Below, piece by piece: positions 22,575 through 34,369 of a stretch of 64,000 bases of DNA; the first letter of the stretch is position 1, and each line of letters opens with the position of its first letter. The notes beneath the pieces are model-generated. The model did not search any database and was not told where the DNA came from. It worked only from the letters and a program-made list of their open reading frames with translations. Location: assembly GCF_018687715.1 (NCBI RefSeq), contig NC_056762.1:21923864-21987863 (forward strand). The letters are read 5' to 3'. Made by a program: the position numbers and the translations under genes. Source of the DNA: Carya illinoinensis (Eukaryota; Streptophyta; Magnoliopsida; Fagales; Juglandaceae).

Positions 22575-24846
22575 TGTGACGCCCCCAAATCCCCATGCAC
22601 GGACACGGAAAAATCGAAATGTCCGGATGATGACAACCTGGGTCACCACCCTATCGACGAGTGCCAAGTGTGTGTAAAAGCAATAAATGTGCAAAAGAAA
22701 ACGCAGTGGATAACGAAAGTCATAACTAAGTACTAGAATTTTTTTCTTAATATAATACAAAACTGTTCAAAACTTACATATTAAAATATTACAAGATACA
22801 AATATTATTCAAAACAACAACAAGATAATAATTTCAACTCAGAACTCCGGCGGAGCCGCATCCTCGGGCTCAGCCTCCTCCTCCTCTTCGATCCCTGCAC
22901 CAAAATCTACGGTACCAAAAATGGTGCCGCAGGTAAGTAAAATCTAAACACTACTAAATAAAAACATAATAAACTCCACAATATGCATGAAAGAATGCAA
23001 ATGCTCTCATCCCATAAAATCACATTTTTTCCACGCACGCCAAAATCCCATTTGCCCCAAAAACATATCGTATAAAACCAAGTCTCGCCATTATCCCAGA
23101 TAATGGCCCAAACCACCATTTTTCCAGAAAAATGGATCGCAATATCCTCATACAAAACCTCACCATTTTTCCAGAAAATGACCCATTAACCAAACCATCA
23201 GAGCACTGTAGGCGGGAATCGCAGACGGGACTCTACCACCATCCCTACGCATGCACCGTAGGCGGGAATCACAGGCGGGACTCTACCACTGTCCCTACTC
23301 ACCACCATCCCTACAAGTCCGTCTGTAAGCGGGAATCGCAGGCGGGACTCTACCACCATCCTTGCTCACCACCATCCCTACGCGTGCACCGTAGGTGGGA
23401 ATCACAGGCAGGATTCTACCACTGTCCCTGCTTACCACCATCCTTACGTGTGCCTCTGACTCAAACCAGTCAGTCCAACCGTTTACATATACCATAAATC
23501 ATTTCTCGCTTACCAGCACAGCTTTCATTTTTCAAACACATGAACATGCATGCAACTACACAAAAAATCCGGTTTTCCCTTTTTAAACATGAACATGCGT
23601 GCACTATACAAAGCAAACATCAAGGCACAAATATCTCAAACAAATAACAACATCAACCAAACAACTCCGTCCTCAATCTATCCGACCCCCGAACTCCTCG
23701 GACTCAGTCCGGAATCAACCAACCAGCAGTCAAATAATTATTGTAGGAGCAAAATATATTTAAATCTAAAAGTAGAGTTTGAAAAATACTTACAGCGCTA
23801 TACGGTATTTTTAGAAAGCTCGCGGCGTTGCAAATGGCGGAGGAAAAGCAACGTAACAGTGTAATTTACATTGTGGCCGTGGGTAATAAATTACCTACTT
23901 TCGAACGAGGATAAACCAAGGCACGAAATTGATAGGGAATGGTCTTGAGATATTTATGAAGCTAAAGGAAATGAGTTTTGGCCGTGGGTGGTGGTGGAAA
24001 CGGCTGTCGAAGGCCAAAAAGGGGCTGAACGAAGTTGAACTTGTGGGAGCTGCTCCGGCAACGGATTGAGACCGAAAATGGGTGGGTTACGTTGGCAAGA
24101 GGTGGGGGAAGAAGCTGTGAAGAGATGGTGGCCGGAGGTGGTGCGACGGCGCCGGAATCGGTGAAAAACAGTGTGACTTGGTGGAGCTTGTGGTGGCTAA
24201 CGGTGGCTCGAATGGAGGTGAAACTTGGTGGGGATGTTCACCTGTGAGAGAGGAAGAAAACTGGGTGGGTGGTGTAGGCCACGCCGCCGGCGAGCGACGG
24301 TTCTAGGCTGCGAAAGCAACCGGCGACAGGGGGAAAAACAGAGCAGGTGCCGTGACTTTCGGGGGCTCGCGGCGGCTAACGGTTGATTCGATGGCTTTGA
24401 AAATTGGTGCGGATGATCTTTGGTGGAAGGGGAAGAGAATGGTGGTGGTGGTGCACTAAACGGTGGCCGGACGGCGGAGAACTGGGCAGTCAAAGGGGCG
24501 GCGACGGGAAGGAGAAAAAGAAGCTGTTCGGCGTACACGGGAGAGAAAGGAGAAGAAAGAAGAAGAAAAGAAAGAAAAAGAAGGAGAAAGGAAAAAGAAA
24601 AAGGAAAAAGAGAAAAGAAAAAGAAAAGATGAGGGAAAAGAAATGAGGTCCAGTTCTCACTCCGGAAACCAAAACTGATCCACCGAAAACGATTTTAAAA
24701 ATCGTAAAACGACTAAATAAATTAAACACAACATCAAATAAATTAAAACCAATTTAAAATACAATAATTTAAAATAAAAGAACTATTATATTAAATAAAT
24801 TAAAAAGCGCCTTCAGTAAAAATACACGTAAAAATAGGTCATCACA
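22575..24846 (-). mobile_element. Solo LTR of the Tekay-like chromovirus family, 2,272 bp
   Basis: Read on the minus strand it starts TGTGATGACC (24,846) and ends GGGGGCGTCACA (22,575), matching both LTRs of the 47-56-kb element along its length. The 5-bp duplication AGGGC lies at 22,570-22,574 and 24,847-24,851. No internal region is present, so it is a solo LTR left by recombination between the two LTRs of an element. Its extra length comes from a local minisatellite at 23,205-23,470. Confidence 0.95.
23205..23470. repeat. Minisatellite inside the solo LTR
   Basis: Four or more units of about 60 bp with GTAGGCGGGAATC, CAGGCGGGACTCTACCAC and CATCCCTACGC(A)TG. The corresponding place in the other family LTRs has no comparable array. 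Confidence 0.82.
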
Positions 24847-25066
24847 AGGGCTACCAAGAAAGGTTTGGATATAATATATACATTTATTCTTTCTTTAGAA
24901 GAACATTTGCAAAGAGAGAGAGAGAGACATTCTTTCATAAAGAGAACTTGGTGTAAGTAGCATAGTAATAGCTACTTACCTCAACGAACCACGACACTTT
25001 CGACTTTACAATAGGTCTTATTCCAATAAATAATAAGCGTGTTAATACTCATTCAATATCTTTTAA

Positions 25067-25320
25067 TAGGGGTGTAAAAAAAACCCAAAAAATAAGAAAA
25101 TCGGACCGAACCGTCCCCATTGTGCCGGTTTTGGACCAGTTCCTAGAAATGGAAAACCACCCGGAGTCGGTCTGGTTTCGATTTCGATTAATTTTGGCCC
25201 AGACCGATACTATTTATATATTTATTTATTTATTAATATTATATATAATATGTTTTATATTATATATAATTTTTATATATAGTAATATAAATTATAATTA
25301 TATATAAGACAATGTTATTA
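25067..25320 (+). mobile_element. hAT-like MITE, left end only
   Basis: Begins TAGGGGTGTAAAAAAAACCC and contains TCGGACCGAACCG and GGACCAGTTCC, the usual subterminal style of hAT-derived MITEs, then an AT-rich interior. No matching right end or 8-bp duplication is visible, so it is truncated or decayed. Confidence 0.5.
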
Positions 25321-25989
25321 TAATTTATAAAATAAATGTTTAATCTTAAACATGAAAATTTAATTCATCATATGCTTTAAATATATAATATTATAAATAT
25401 ATTTTACTTATTAATAACATTTTATCATAAGAACTAAGAACCAAGAAGGAAAAAAAAAATTACTCACAATGATCTTCTAATTCTTTTATTACAGTATGTC
25501 TACTTTGGTATATATGATATCTTTCCACCATTGAGCAATAATCTAATCTCATTAATAATTGTTTTTCTTTAAGATATTTTATCCTTTCTATTAAATTATT
25601 TGATTCAAGTATCAAATTATATTCTAAACAATTTAATTCATAACGATCACAAAAACCAATATTATGTGCGTAATAATTCAACATGAAATTAAAAGTGTAA
25701 GAAATTACCTAACTATTCTTACTTTATTAAAAAAAAAGAGTAAAAATTCACTGATACAGATTTTTATCAACGGTAACCTACATAAAAAAAAATGGAGTAT
25801 ATTGAGAATTTTGTGATGATAAGCCATAAAAATCCGTTGGTCAGCCCATTTATGCTAAGAAGGTTTTAAGGGTGGTCCTGGTAGTTTTTCCTCAAGATCT
25901 TAATCTACTTATTTCTATTTTATATAGGATATCTTTGCATAAAAATTATGTTCCAATGAATTTTTTATTCAAACTTGAAACATCTACTA

Positions 25990-26705
25990 TCAATACGTCT
26001 ATAAAAGCTTAAATTGTAAACCAATAATACTATAGTATAATAGACATAGAAAGAAATTTACAAGATTGAACAATTTCAAATGTACCTAAAAATCAAATAT
26101 ATAAACAATCAACTTTTTCCTCAAAATTATCATTTCTTACTAAATATACAATTAAAATAGTAGAGAAAACTATTAGTCTAAATAATGATTATGAATCATT
26201 ACAATTATTAACAAAAGAATCCATTAAATATCATAAAGAGCAGAAATATTCATTTATACATATTGGATTGGTACAAGTGGCTGTAAAACCACTTATCAGA
26301 AATGGACTAAATGCTTCGGTATTAATTTGTTTAAGAGATGGAAGACATTATAATTTCCATAATTCATTACTTGACATGGTTGAATCTAACCTATTCCAAG
26401 GTCCAGTTTATTTTAATTGTTATCCTAATTATTCATTTTCCTTATTTGATGTTAATATTTTACATGTCTTAACATTAAATATTAAAACAAATGATTATCA
26501 TATGATGAAAGGATCACATCTTTTAAGTGTAGTATATAGAATCCATTATAAATTAATGAAAGCAACATTAGAGCTACAAGCTCTTATTATTAGCCCAAAA
26601 GGCTACACACTATTATTACATCAAATTGTAGCATACAAATTTCTAAACAGATTACTCTTCCTAATGAATAGCAATTATAAAATATTATTCCATTACCAAA
26701 AGTAG
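25990..26705 (+). pseudogene. Caulimovirid movement-protein domain, decayed
   Basis: The best frame, 26,268-26,705, continues a viral movement-protein domain whose upstream part starts near 25,990. Visible hallmarks are the hydrophobic block followed by a Leu-rich LICLRDGRH segment, a GPVYFNCYPNYSFSL stretch and a YRIHYKLMKATL segment near the C-terminal side. Movement proteins of this family form tubules through plasmodesmata. Stops before 26,250 and a changed frame after about 26,640 show decay. Confidence 0.7.
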
Positions 26706-27946
26706 AAAATAATTCTAAAGATGATTTAGATTACATAGATCAAAACCAGGATGGAACAGTCCAAATTGTCTTTCAACCTTTTAAGAAATCATTCTCTCAT
26801 TATTCTTCTCCAGCACCTTCCAGCTACCATACACCCAAATCCATACTTAGTAGGAATAAGTCACAAAATTTTAATAATAGATCTAAACTCACTTCAGTCT
26901 CTAGAAACAGATCACAAAATTTAGATACCATATCTCAAAATCTGGATACTCAAATCTAGGAAGTTATTCCCGAAAATATTATTGATACACCAGTATATTC
27001 AGTCAATCATCCTGATTTAGGATCCACCTCTAATCCCCATCAGACTAAAGAACTTTCTTCTCCAACATATTCATAAATAGTTGGAGATGATGCCTAAATA
27101 TTCACACTGAATAAAGAAGAATTTAAAATTAACAAAGAATATCTTAAACAAGACTATATAAAATAAGAAAAAAAAAAAGACCTGCATTTTTCTCTACTTT
27201 CTCAAAATTAGAAAGATATTATATCCAAACAAAATATTATGAATATTTAGAAAAAATTAATATACCTTTCTTTACATAGTTTGAAATATATAAATCAAAT
27301 CAATTATTGACTATAAATAGAACTACTAATCAATGGGTTAAAGTAAAAAATAATTAAATTATTTATGAAAAATATCCTCATTTTGAAGCCATTAAGTATA
27401 ATCAAATAAATATACAAATATTAGCATCACCAATAAAGAAGTTAACTTCACCAGAAATTAAAAACACTAATAATATAATTCAACAAAATAATTATACTAA
27501 TTTATATCTAAAAACCATGATTAAGCAATTAGAAATGATTGAAAACCTAATATCTCCTATTAAAACTCCTATTGAAAAAGTAAGAGAAATTTCTTTATTT
27601 ATCCCCTATTAAATTCTTGCTCACCTAAAATCTAGTTTTTCTAAAGCCAAAGATGATTTTCCAGAACAAATTTCTAGCAAATTAGAAAAATTAAGTATCG
27701 ATAATACTACATCTACTTCAAGACAATTTCATATTAATATATTAAGTAAAATAGATTCACCTGATTTATCTAACTTTGAAATTAATAATATTAAAAATCA
27801 ACTTAAAGATTTACAAATAAATAAGATTAAGGGAAATCATAATTATGAACATTATGCTAGGGAGTCTGAAAGACATACTTCTATTACTCGTAATTGGTAT
27901 CCAAAGCCCACCTCCGGATATGCAATTCAAGGAAAGAGAACATATA

Positions 27947-28014
27947 GTAAAATCTATTTTTTCACCATATGCATTATATGGTGAAATCTATTTTTTCACC
28001 ATATGCATTATATG
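27947..28014. repeat. 34-bp tandem duplication in the viral coat region
   Basis: Two adjacent 34-bp copies (27,947-27,980 and 27,981-28,014) differing by one base near the start, each containing TTTTTTCACCATATGC. The duplication is not a multiple of three and shifts the frame. Confidence 0.92.
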
Positions 28015-28480
28015 AATGGAATATAGATGGATTATCTGAATATGAAATATTAAATCATTTTCAAGAAATGATTATAGTAGCTAATATTTATAAAACTAGT
28101 AGAATGACAAATTATCAAGTAGCACATGTTCTAGTTATAGATTTCACTAGCCAACTAAAAGGCTGGTGGGATTAGTATCTTACACAAGAACAAAGAATAA
28201 TAATAGTAAGCACTTATAAACATGATGAAAATATGCAAGAGATTAAAATAAAATATGGTCAACCTATAGAAGATACTGTTAATACTCTAATATTTATATT
28301 AACAAAGCATTTTGTAGGTGATCCTGTTCACTTTAAAGAAAGAACTAATGATTTATTAATCAATTTAAGATGTCCTTAATTATCTGATTTTAGATGGCAT
28401 AAAGATGTCTTTCTAACTAAAGTTATGATCAAAGATGATTGCCAACAACCATACTGGAAGGAAACGCTTATAACCAGACT

Positions 28481-29244
28481 TGATGTGAACCCCAATCGAC
28501 TCGCTTTGAGATCCAACAACAATATTTAAAAACAAACCCAAGAAAGCCAAATTCAAGTCTATAGATGGAGGAATCTAGACCCGCTGAGATTTCGTATCAA
28601 AAACTTAGATTATATGAAAATTTAGACCCGTTGAATAACCCGTCTCAAGAACCCAGATTACAAAGGAAAAACTCCACAAAGATTATGATTTACCTTTTAT
28701 AAGTTCAAACGTTCAATTAAGAACAAGAGGAGATAAACTCAACTTTCAATGAATAAAATTCATCAATTTCAATAATGTCTTTTTTTATCAAATGAGATTA
28801 CAAGTAGTTTAAATAACAATCCCCAAAACCTTAAGTGAGCCGCGGTACTGTAGCGTGAACAGTGTCCAGGCTACAGTACTTCTAAAATCCTAGTTCACTT
28901 TAATTTATAACTTTTCAAATATGCCATTGGCCAAAATACAAGGCCTTCCCAAAAACCTAGTTTATTAGAAATAAGACATATGTGTGGGCTGACATCCTCA
29001 AGCCCACTTATTCTAAACCAATAAGATAAGTTCTTTTAATGAAATAAATAAGTTCATGGCCTTCATTAACAGTAAGCCCAAGTCATGTCTTCCATAGCTT
29101 GGATCAAGTGGATCAAAACTGGTTCTAGCTCTTACTAGCTTTATCCCAATTGGATTGCACCAATTCTTGTATTGCTTCTTTGATCTTCATGACTCTTAAT
29201 CTTGTAATTGATCTTTAAGACTTGGTCCACCTTGGAACCCATCA
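28481..29244. mobile_element. 764-bp solo-LTR-like insertion in the viral fragment
   Basis: The insert begins TGATGTGAACCCC and ends GGAACCCATCA, a short inverted TGATG/CATCA pair. It is flanked by AGACT (28,476-28,480) and AGACA (29,245-29,249), a 5-bp duplication with one mismatch. The viral coat frame leaves at the left junction and resumes in register at the right one when one flank copy is counted. No coding potential is present. Family and orientation are not recognised. Confidence 0.72.
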
Positions 29245-30008
29245 AGACATCTATATTATTTCGCCCAAAAGGTACGAGAATCTTTAGTAAAATCAGATAG
29301 TACTATTGATTTTATTAATCTCACATATGGAGATATAATATCTGCTATTAATAAAACTGGTTTGATTATATATAATGACTTAAGATTAAAAAAGCAAATG
29401 GAAAAAGAAAAGAAATTTGCTAAAAAAGAATTAGGTACCTATTGTGAACAGTTTGATTATTCACCATTATTGGCTTATTCTACAAGACGTAAAAAGAGAA
29501 AAATAATTTAAAAAACTTATCCAAATAAGAAAAGAAAATATAAAAAACCTTACAAAAACATAAAAGAAAAACAAGTATATAATAAACCAGTAAAGGGTAC
29601 AAAAAAGTTTAATAAAAAGAAAAAATAAATTGTTTGTTATAAATGTGAAAAAGTTAGATATTATGCATCAAATTGGAAGGTTAAAAAAGAAATTAATGAA
29701 TTTGATGTACCTGAAGCACTAAAAGAAAAATTACTAAATATTTTTATACAATCAAGTGAGGAAGATGAAAGCTCTTCAGAAAAAGATAAAATTTATCAAT
29801 TAAAAGAATCAAGTTTCTCAGAACAATCTTCTGGCAGTGAGTCAAAGAAGATGAGATATATGTTTGTAATTGTTTAGATAAAAATAATTGTATCTTTAAC
29901 AAAACCATTAATGTATTATCATCACATGAAAATATTATATTAGAATTAATAAATAAAATTAATAATTCACAGGAACGAAAAAAATATTTAGAAAAATTAA
30001 AAATAGGA

Positions 30009-30460
30009 GAGGACTGCATCCACAAATGCACCTTTGTCACGTCACGTAGTTCGAGACTAATCCCAATTCACGTCACGATACCCATCATGCTTCCGCTGCA
30101 CGCTCTGATATTTTTCCACCACTTCCATATACTCTTAAACATAGTCAACCAAAAGGTGACACTCGTCACTCCAGACTACAGGCCATATCACCACTGTTTC
30201 AGGACACTGTTACACAGTTACTGCCACTTAACAAGAGGACTGCATCCAGAAATGCACATTTGTCATATTATGCGGCTCGAGACAAATTTCCAAATAACAG
30301 CACGATACCCATCATGTTTTCGTTGCACTCTGATACCTTTTTACTACTTTGCACATACCTTCAGCCTCAAGGCGACACCCCTCGCTTTGGATTACAGCCA
30401 CATCACCATTGCTTCGGGACACTGTTACATAGTTCCCGATGCTACACCATACACTCCACA
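30009..30460. repeat. ~228-bp tandem duplication at the repeat's inner end
   Basis: GAGGACTGCATCCA, a TTTGTCA segment, CACGATACCCATCATG and a GGACACTGTTACA segment recur in order at 30,009 and 30,237. The two copies are well diverged. Confidence 0.8.
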
Positions 30461-30812
30461 TTTCTCCGCTATGTCATCCAACCCTTTGTGACACGCCATC
30501 CGATGTATCATGACAAAGTACACTCACGTAAACTCTCTTCCATTCACACTACGACTCACATCACTACAATACACGCCTCATGGTGCATTCCTACGCGACA
30601 TGGAGTACGCGCCACGCATACTCTCTTTCGCTCAACGCTTATTATCACGACGCACACCACACGGTGCATCGCCATACAATACAGAGTGCACTCTACGCGC
30701 ACTCCCTTCATTCTACGTTACACGTCACTACAGTGCATGTCACATGACGCATTGCTGCACTACATAGAGTACGCTCCACGCGTACTTTATTCACACTTCA
30801 TGCCGTATCACA

Positions 30813-32895
30813 TGTGATGACCCGCTTTTGAGTGTATTTTCGCTGAAATAATTGTTTTTATTTTAATTAATATATAGTTTAATTATTTTAATTTTATTTG
30901 CGTTTTAAAATTAGTTTTTAATTTATTTGAGGTTTTGTTTTATTTCTTTAAGTTGTTTTGTGGTTTTTAATCTTTTTGACGGTTTAGTTTTGTTTTCCCG
31001 GAGTGAGGATTGGACCTCACTTCTTTTCACATCTTTTTCCTTTTCTCTTTTTCCTTTTTTCTTTTTTTCTTTTTCCTTCTTCTTTTCTTTTTCCTTTCTT
31101 TTTCTTTTTTTCTTCTTTTTCTTTTTTCTTTTCTCTCTCCCCGTGTCCGAACCCCCCCGATCGGCTCTCTCTCTCTCTCTCTCCTCTCTCTCCCTCACGG
31201 CCGAAGCCTTCTCTCTACCGGCCCACCGCCGTCCGGCCACCATTCGGCTCGCCACTGGTCCCAAACTCTTCCCCTCCCTCCGGTGCACCACCCCTCCGAA
31301 GGCCACCCCCAACCGGCAAGCCGTTTGGCCGGAAAACACCCAACAAAGCCGCAAGGATTTTGCTCCTATCCGCCGCCGTCGCTCCACCTCCGGCCACCAT
31401 TTCTTCACCACTTCATCACCGACTCCTTGCCGTCCTAACCCACCCATTTCCGGCCTCCAACGACCACCGCAACAGCTCCTACGAGCTTAGTTTCCGATTT
31501 GCACTTTCCCGCCATTTCCGACGATTCCGCCGCCACCCACGGCCGTTCATCACTTCCAATAGCTTCACAACCATCCCTAGACCATTCCCTATCAATTTCG
31601 TGTCCTAGTTTGTCCCCGTTCAAAAGTGGGTTTTTCAAACCCACGGCCGCAGTGAATTTTCACTGTGACGTTGCTTTTCCGCCGCCGTTTGCAACGCCAC
31701 TTGTTTTCTAAAATTACCGTATAGCACTGTAAATATTTTCCAAACCCTATTTTCAGATTTAAAAATATATTGCTCATTCAATTATTTTATTTGTTGGTTG
31801 GCTGATTCCGGACTGAGTCCGAGGAGTTCGGGAGTCGGATGGATGGAGGACAGAGTTGTCTGTTTAATTGTTTTATGTTGTTTGATTATTTTATTATGCA
31901 TTGTTATGGCATTGCATGGTGCATGCACGTGTGTTTGTGGAATTGTGTGAAAGGCCTGTGTATTGGCGTGAGTGGTTTTACGGGTGCGTGTGTATCACGA
32001 CCCCAAGCCGGGATGGGGTATTATCCCGGTGGAGCTCCTCTAGTCACTCGGGAGTGGAATAAACTGAGTGATGTCCCCTGAGTTGTCGCTAGACGACGGG
32101 AGCGGGGGCTAGGGGTTGCTTGGCTACGAACGCGCCGGGCGCGGAACCGGGCATCGCCCTACGCACCGACTCCGTGGCCCTTCGCTGGTGAGGGCTAGAG
32201 GATGCTTGGCTACGCACGCGCGGGGCGCGGAACTGGGCATCGCTTGTTAGGTGTCACACGCGTGGTGGTACTCTGCGGTGTGGCACTGGAGCCAGGGTGT
32301 GCGGATGACCCCTAGGGGAGGTCATGGTGCACGCGGTTAAAAATTGGATAATGGTTTGAGAGGCCAAATGGGACTTTTGGCGTGGTATTGGGCCAAATGG
32401 ACTTTTGGCGAGATATTGGGCCAAATGGGTTTTTGGCGTGTGTGGAAAACTTGTGTTTATGGGCTTTGTGCATTGGGCATGTTTCATGCATCTTGTTTGA
32501 GTTTTATGTGTTTTTATCTGGTAGTGTTTGGGTTTTACTTACCTGCGGTACCATTTTTGGTTCCGTAGCTTTTGGTGCAGAGTTCGAGGAGGAGGAGGAG
32601 GAGGCTGAGCCCGAGGATGCGGCTTCGCCGGGTTGCTGATGTCATGCCTTGTATTTGATATTTTATTATATGCGTGTTTTGTAATATTTTATTTATGTAT
32701 GTTTTAAACAGCTTGTATTACGTTAAGAAAATTCTGGTACTTAGTTATGACTTTCGTTATCCGCTGCGTGTTCTTTCGTGCACATTTGTTGCTTTTGCAC
32801 ACACTCGGCACCCGTCGATAGGTTGGTGACCCGGGTTGTCACCATCCGGACGTCTCGATTTTCCCGTGTTCGGGCGTGGGGATTTAGGGGCGTCA
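30813..32895 (+). mobile_element. Solo LTR of the Tekay-like chromovirus family, ~2,083 bp
   Basis: Starts TGTGATGACCCGCTTTT and ends GGGGCGTCA, colinear with both LTRs of the 47-56-kb element and the 22.6-kb solo LTR. The pre-insertion sequence is visible in reverse at about 60,530 (GTCACAACTACGACAT). A left flank of TCACA fits a 5-bp duplication, and the right junction fits the same duplication followed by a 6-bp deletion. No internal domain is present. Confidence 0.9.
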
Positions 32896-34145
32896 AACTA
32901 CGACATCTATGTCACGCCCATACTTCACAGCATAGTCCACAATATTACACAATCAAGCCCAACACTTCACAACTACACTTCACCTCATAACCACGCAGCG
33001 AACTCCACAAATACTAACTACACAGTCTACAGTTTAACCAATCAACTACTATAAACGTAAATAATTAGAGATAGAGGGTTAGACTATCGACATGATAACC
33101 CGTGCGTCGCTCGCTGCTCATCACGATCAAGCGTTGGAGGAGTCGTACATGACGGTAACACCGCGTACGGTGGCTGTCCACCACGTAAGGTGGCGGTTTG
33201 GGCTTGAGAATAGCTAGGCATGATCTTGGAAATGCTCAAGGTGGCCTCGTGGTGGTCAAAGGTGGTGGAGCACAACGGCATCATGCTGTGAACAGTGAAT
33301 CTGAAATTGTGGGAGTTTGCTTGAGGTGGATGAAGGCCATAGAACTTCATGGGAAGCTAGGGGGAGGTAGAGGAAGATGTGGTGGATTTGTGGTGGCGAG
33401 GTGGTGGCCAGGCAGTGGCTCATAAAGGCGGATCGGTCACTTGAAGTATAACTTAGCCTTGGAGAGTGAGGGAGAGTGAGAGCTGTACACAGCTATGTTG
33501 GCCATGAAATTTATTGGGGAAGGTCGTGGCGATGAGAGGAACAAGGTGGTGGTGGTGAAACAATGTGGATGGCCATGTACGGTGGTGCAACCGTATGGCT
33601 AGTTGTGGAGACTCATCAAAGAAAAAGAGAGAGAGTTAGAGAAAAAGAAAGACATAGAGAGGAAGCCCGTGACGTGATGAATCCATTGGTGGTGCTTGGT
33701 GGCCGTTTTGGCCTTGTATGGTGGCTCAAGGATGAGAAAATGGATGTAAAACTCATTTTCTTGGAGGAAAAAAGAGAGAGAAGAGGTTGCCGATATAGCT
33801 CACCACCAGTGAAGTAGTGGTCGCTGATGGGGGAGGATCATACCGGAGGTAGAGGTGGGGCACAGCGGCTGGAGGTGGTTCCGACTGGGAGCTTAAACCG
33901 AACGGTAGAGGGAGAGACAACACACGTACGTCGGGCATGAGGGAAAGGGAGAGGAAAGAGAAGAGAGAAAAGGAGAAAGAAAAAAGTGAGGAGGAAAAGA
34001 GAGGGGTCTGTGTATTTAATCTTAGTCCTACGCGTTGGGATCCTTAAAACGATCTAATGATGTGTTTAAATACTGATTTGAAAATGCGTAAATGTTTTAT
34101 TTAAAATAAAACATTTAGATAAAACACTGAGAGGAATTAAGATAT

Positions 34146-34183
34146 AATATTATTTTATAAACTTTAGTTTATAAAATAATATT
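34146..34183. repeat. 16-bp-arm palindrome, conserved in both repeat copies
   Basis: AATATTATTTTATAAA at 34,146-34,161 and its exact reverse complement at 34,168-34,183. The equivalent palindrome is at 59,706-59,745. Confidence 0.92.
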
Positions 34184-34324
34184 TCATCATCATTATTTAA
34201 AATGATAAAGTATCATTAATTATTCAAAAAGAATAAATCATTTAAATTAAATAAGATTTTTCAACGTAAAGTTAAACCTCTTAATATTTTAAAACAACTA
34301 AAATATTTAATATAAGTAATTATC

Positions 34325-34369
34325 CACAATTATAATATTTTTAGAGCTCATTAAAATATTATAATTGTG
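34325..34369. repeat. 19-bp-arm palindrome, conserved in both repeat copies
   Basis: The left arm starts CACAATTATAATATTTTTA and the right arm ends ATTATAATTGTG with one mismatch across the stem. The equivalent palindrome is at 59,519-59,565. Confidence 0.9.

Larger units (their letters stand above)
21350..25060 (-). repeat. Degenerate LTR-type repeat, host of a solo LTR
   Basis: The segments 21,350-22,574 and 24,847-25,060 are one repeat separated by the solo LTR. Its 22,140-22,290 part matches 62,250-62,400 in reverse (shared CACGGG, GGCCACG and GGATTC blocks in the same order). The left end reads TGTAAAACCCCGCCC. No coding domain is seen. It is probably part of the same large LTR family as 59,326-62,900, less clearly bounded here. 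Confidence 0.55.
27430..29880 (+). pseudogene. Caulimovirid coat-protein region with damaged zinc finger
   Basis: Several frame pieces together look like the capsid part of a pararetrovirus polyprotein: a Lys/Asn-rich N-side, the YEWNIDGLSEYEILNHF block near 28,010-28,070 and SQLKGWWD near 28,150, then, after an 0.76-kb insertion, KELGTYCEQF near 29,430 and a basic tract. The zinc finger near 29,640 reads CYKCEKVRYYASNW, where the CCHC His and last Cys positions are Tyr and Trp. It has at least six stops or shifts. Confidence 0.68.
25850..30008 (+). mobile_element. Endogenous caulimovirid (pararetrovirus) fragment
   Basis: AT-rich plus-strand sequence with a movement-protein domain (about 25,990-26,705), then a long Asn/Lys/Ile-rich linker with many stops, then a coat-protein-type region and a CCHC-like zinc-finger remnant (about 27,430-29,880). 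This order is that of plant pararetroviruses, and the low GC and overall look fit the florendovirus-type endogenous group. No protease, reverse transcriptase or RNase H is seen; the copy ends at 30,008 against another repeat. It is heavily disrupted and cannot express a virus. Confidence 0.75.

Noticed and set aside
25460..25684. 74-codon minus-strand ORF beside the viral fragment
   Set aside because: It reads somewhat protein-like but is in opposite orientation, AT-rich and short; I could not tie it to the virus or another family.
30923..31608. Long ORFs on both strands in and around CT-rich LTR sequence (also 24,404-24,729, 47,349-47,817 and 54,542-55,081)
   Set aside because: They arise from low-complexity CT/GA tracts and the GC-rich middle of the family LTR; both strands are open at once and composition is Phe/Ser/Leu or Lys/Glu/Arg only.
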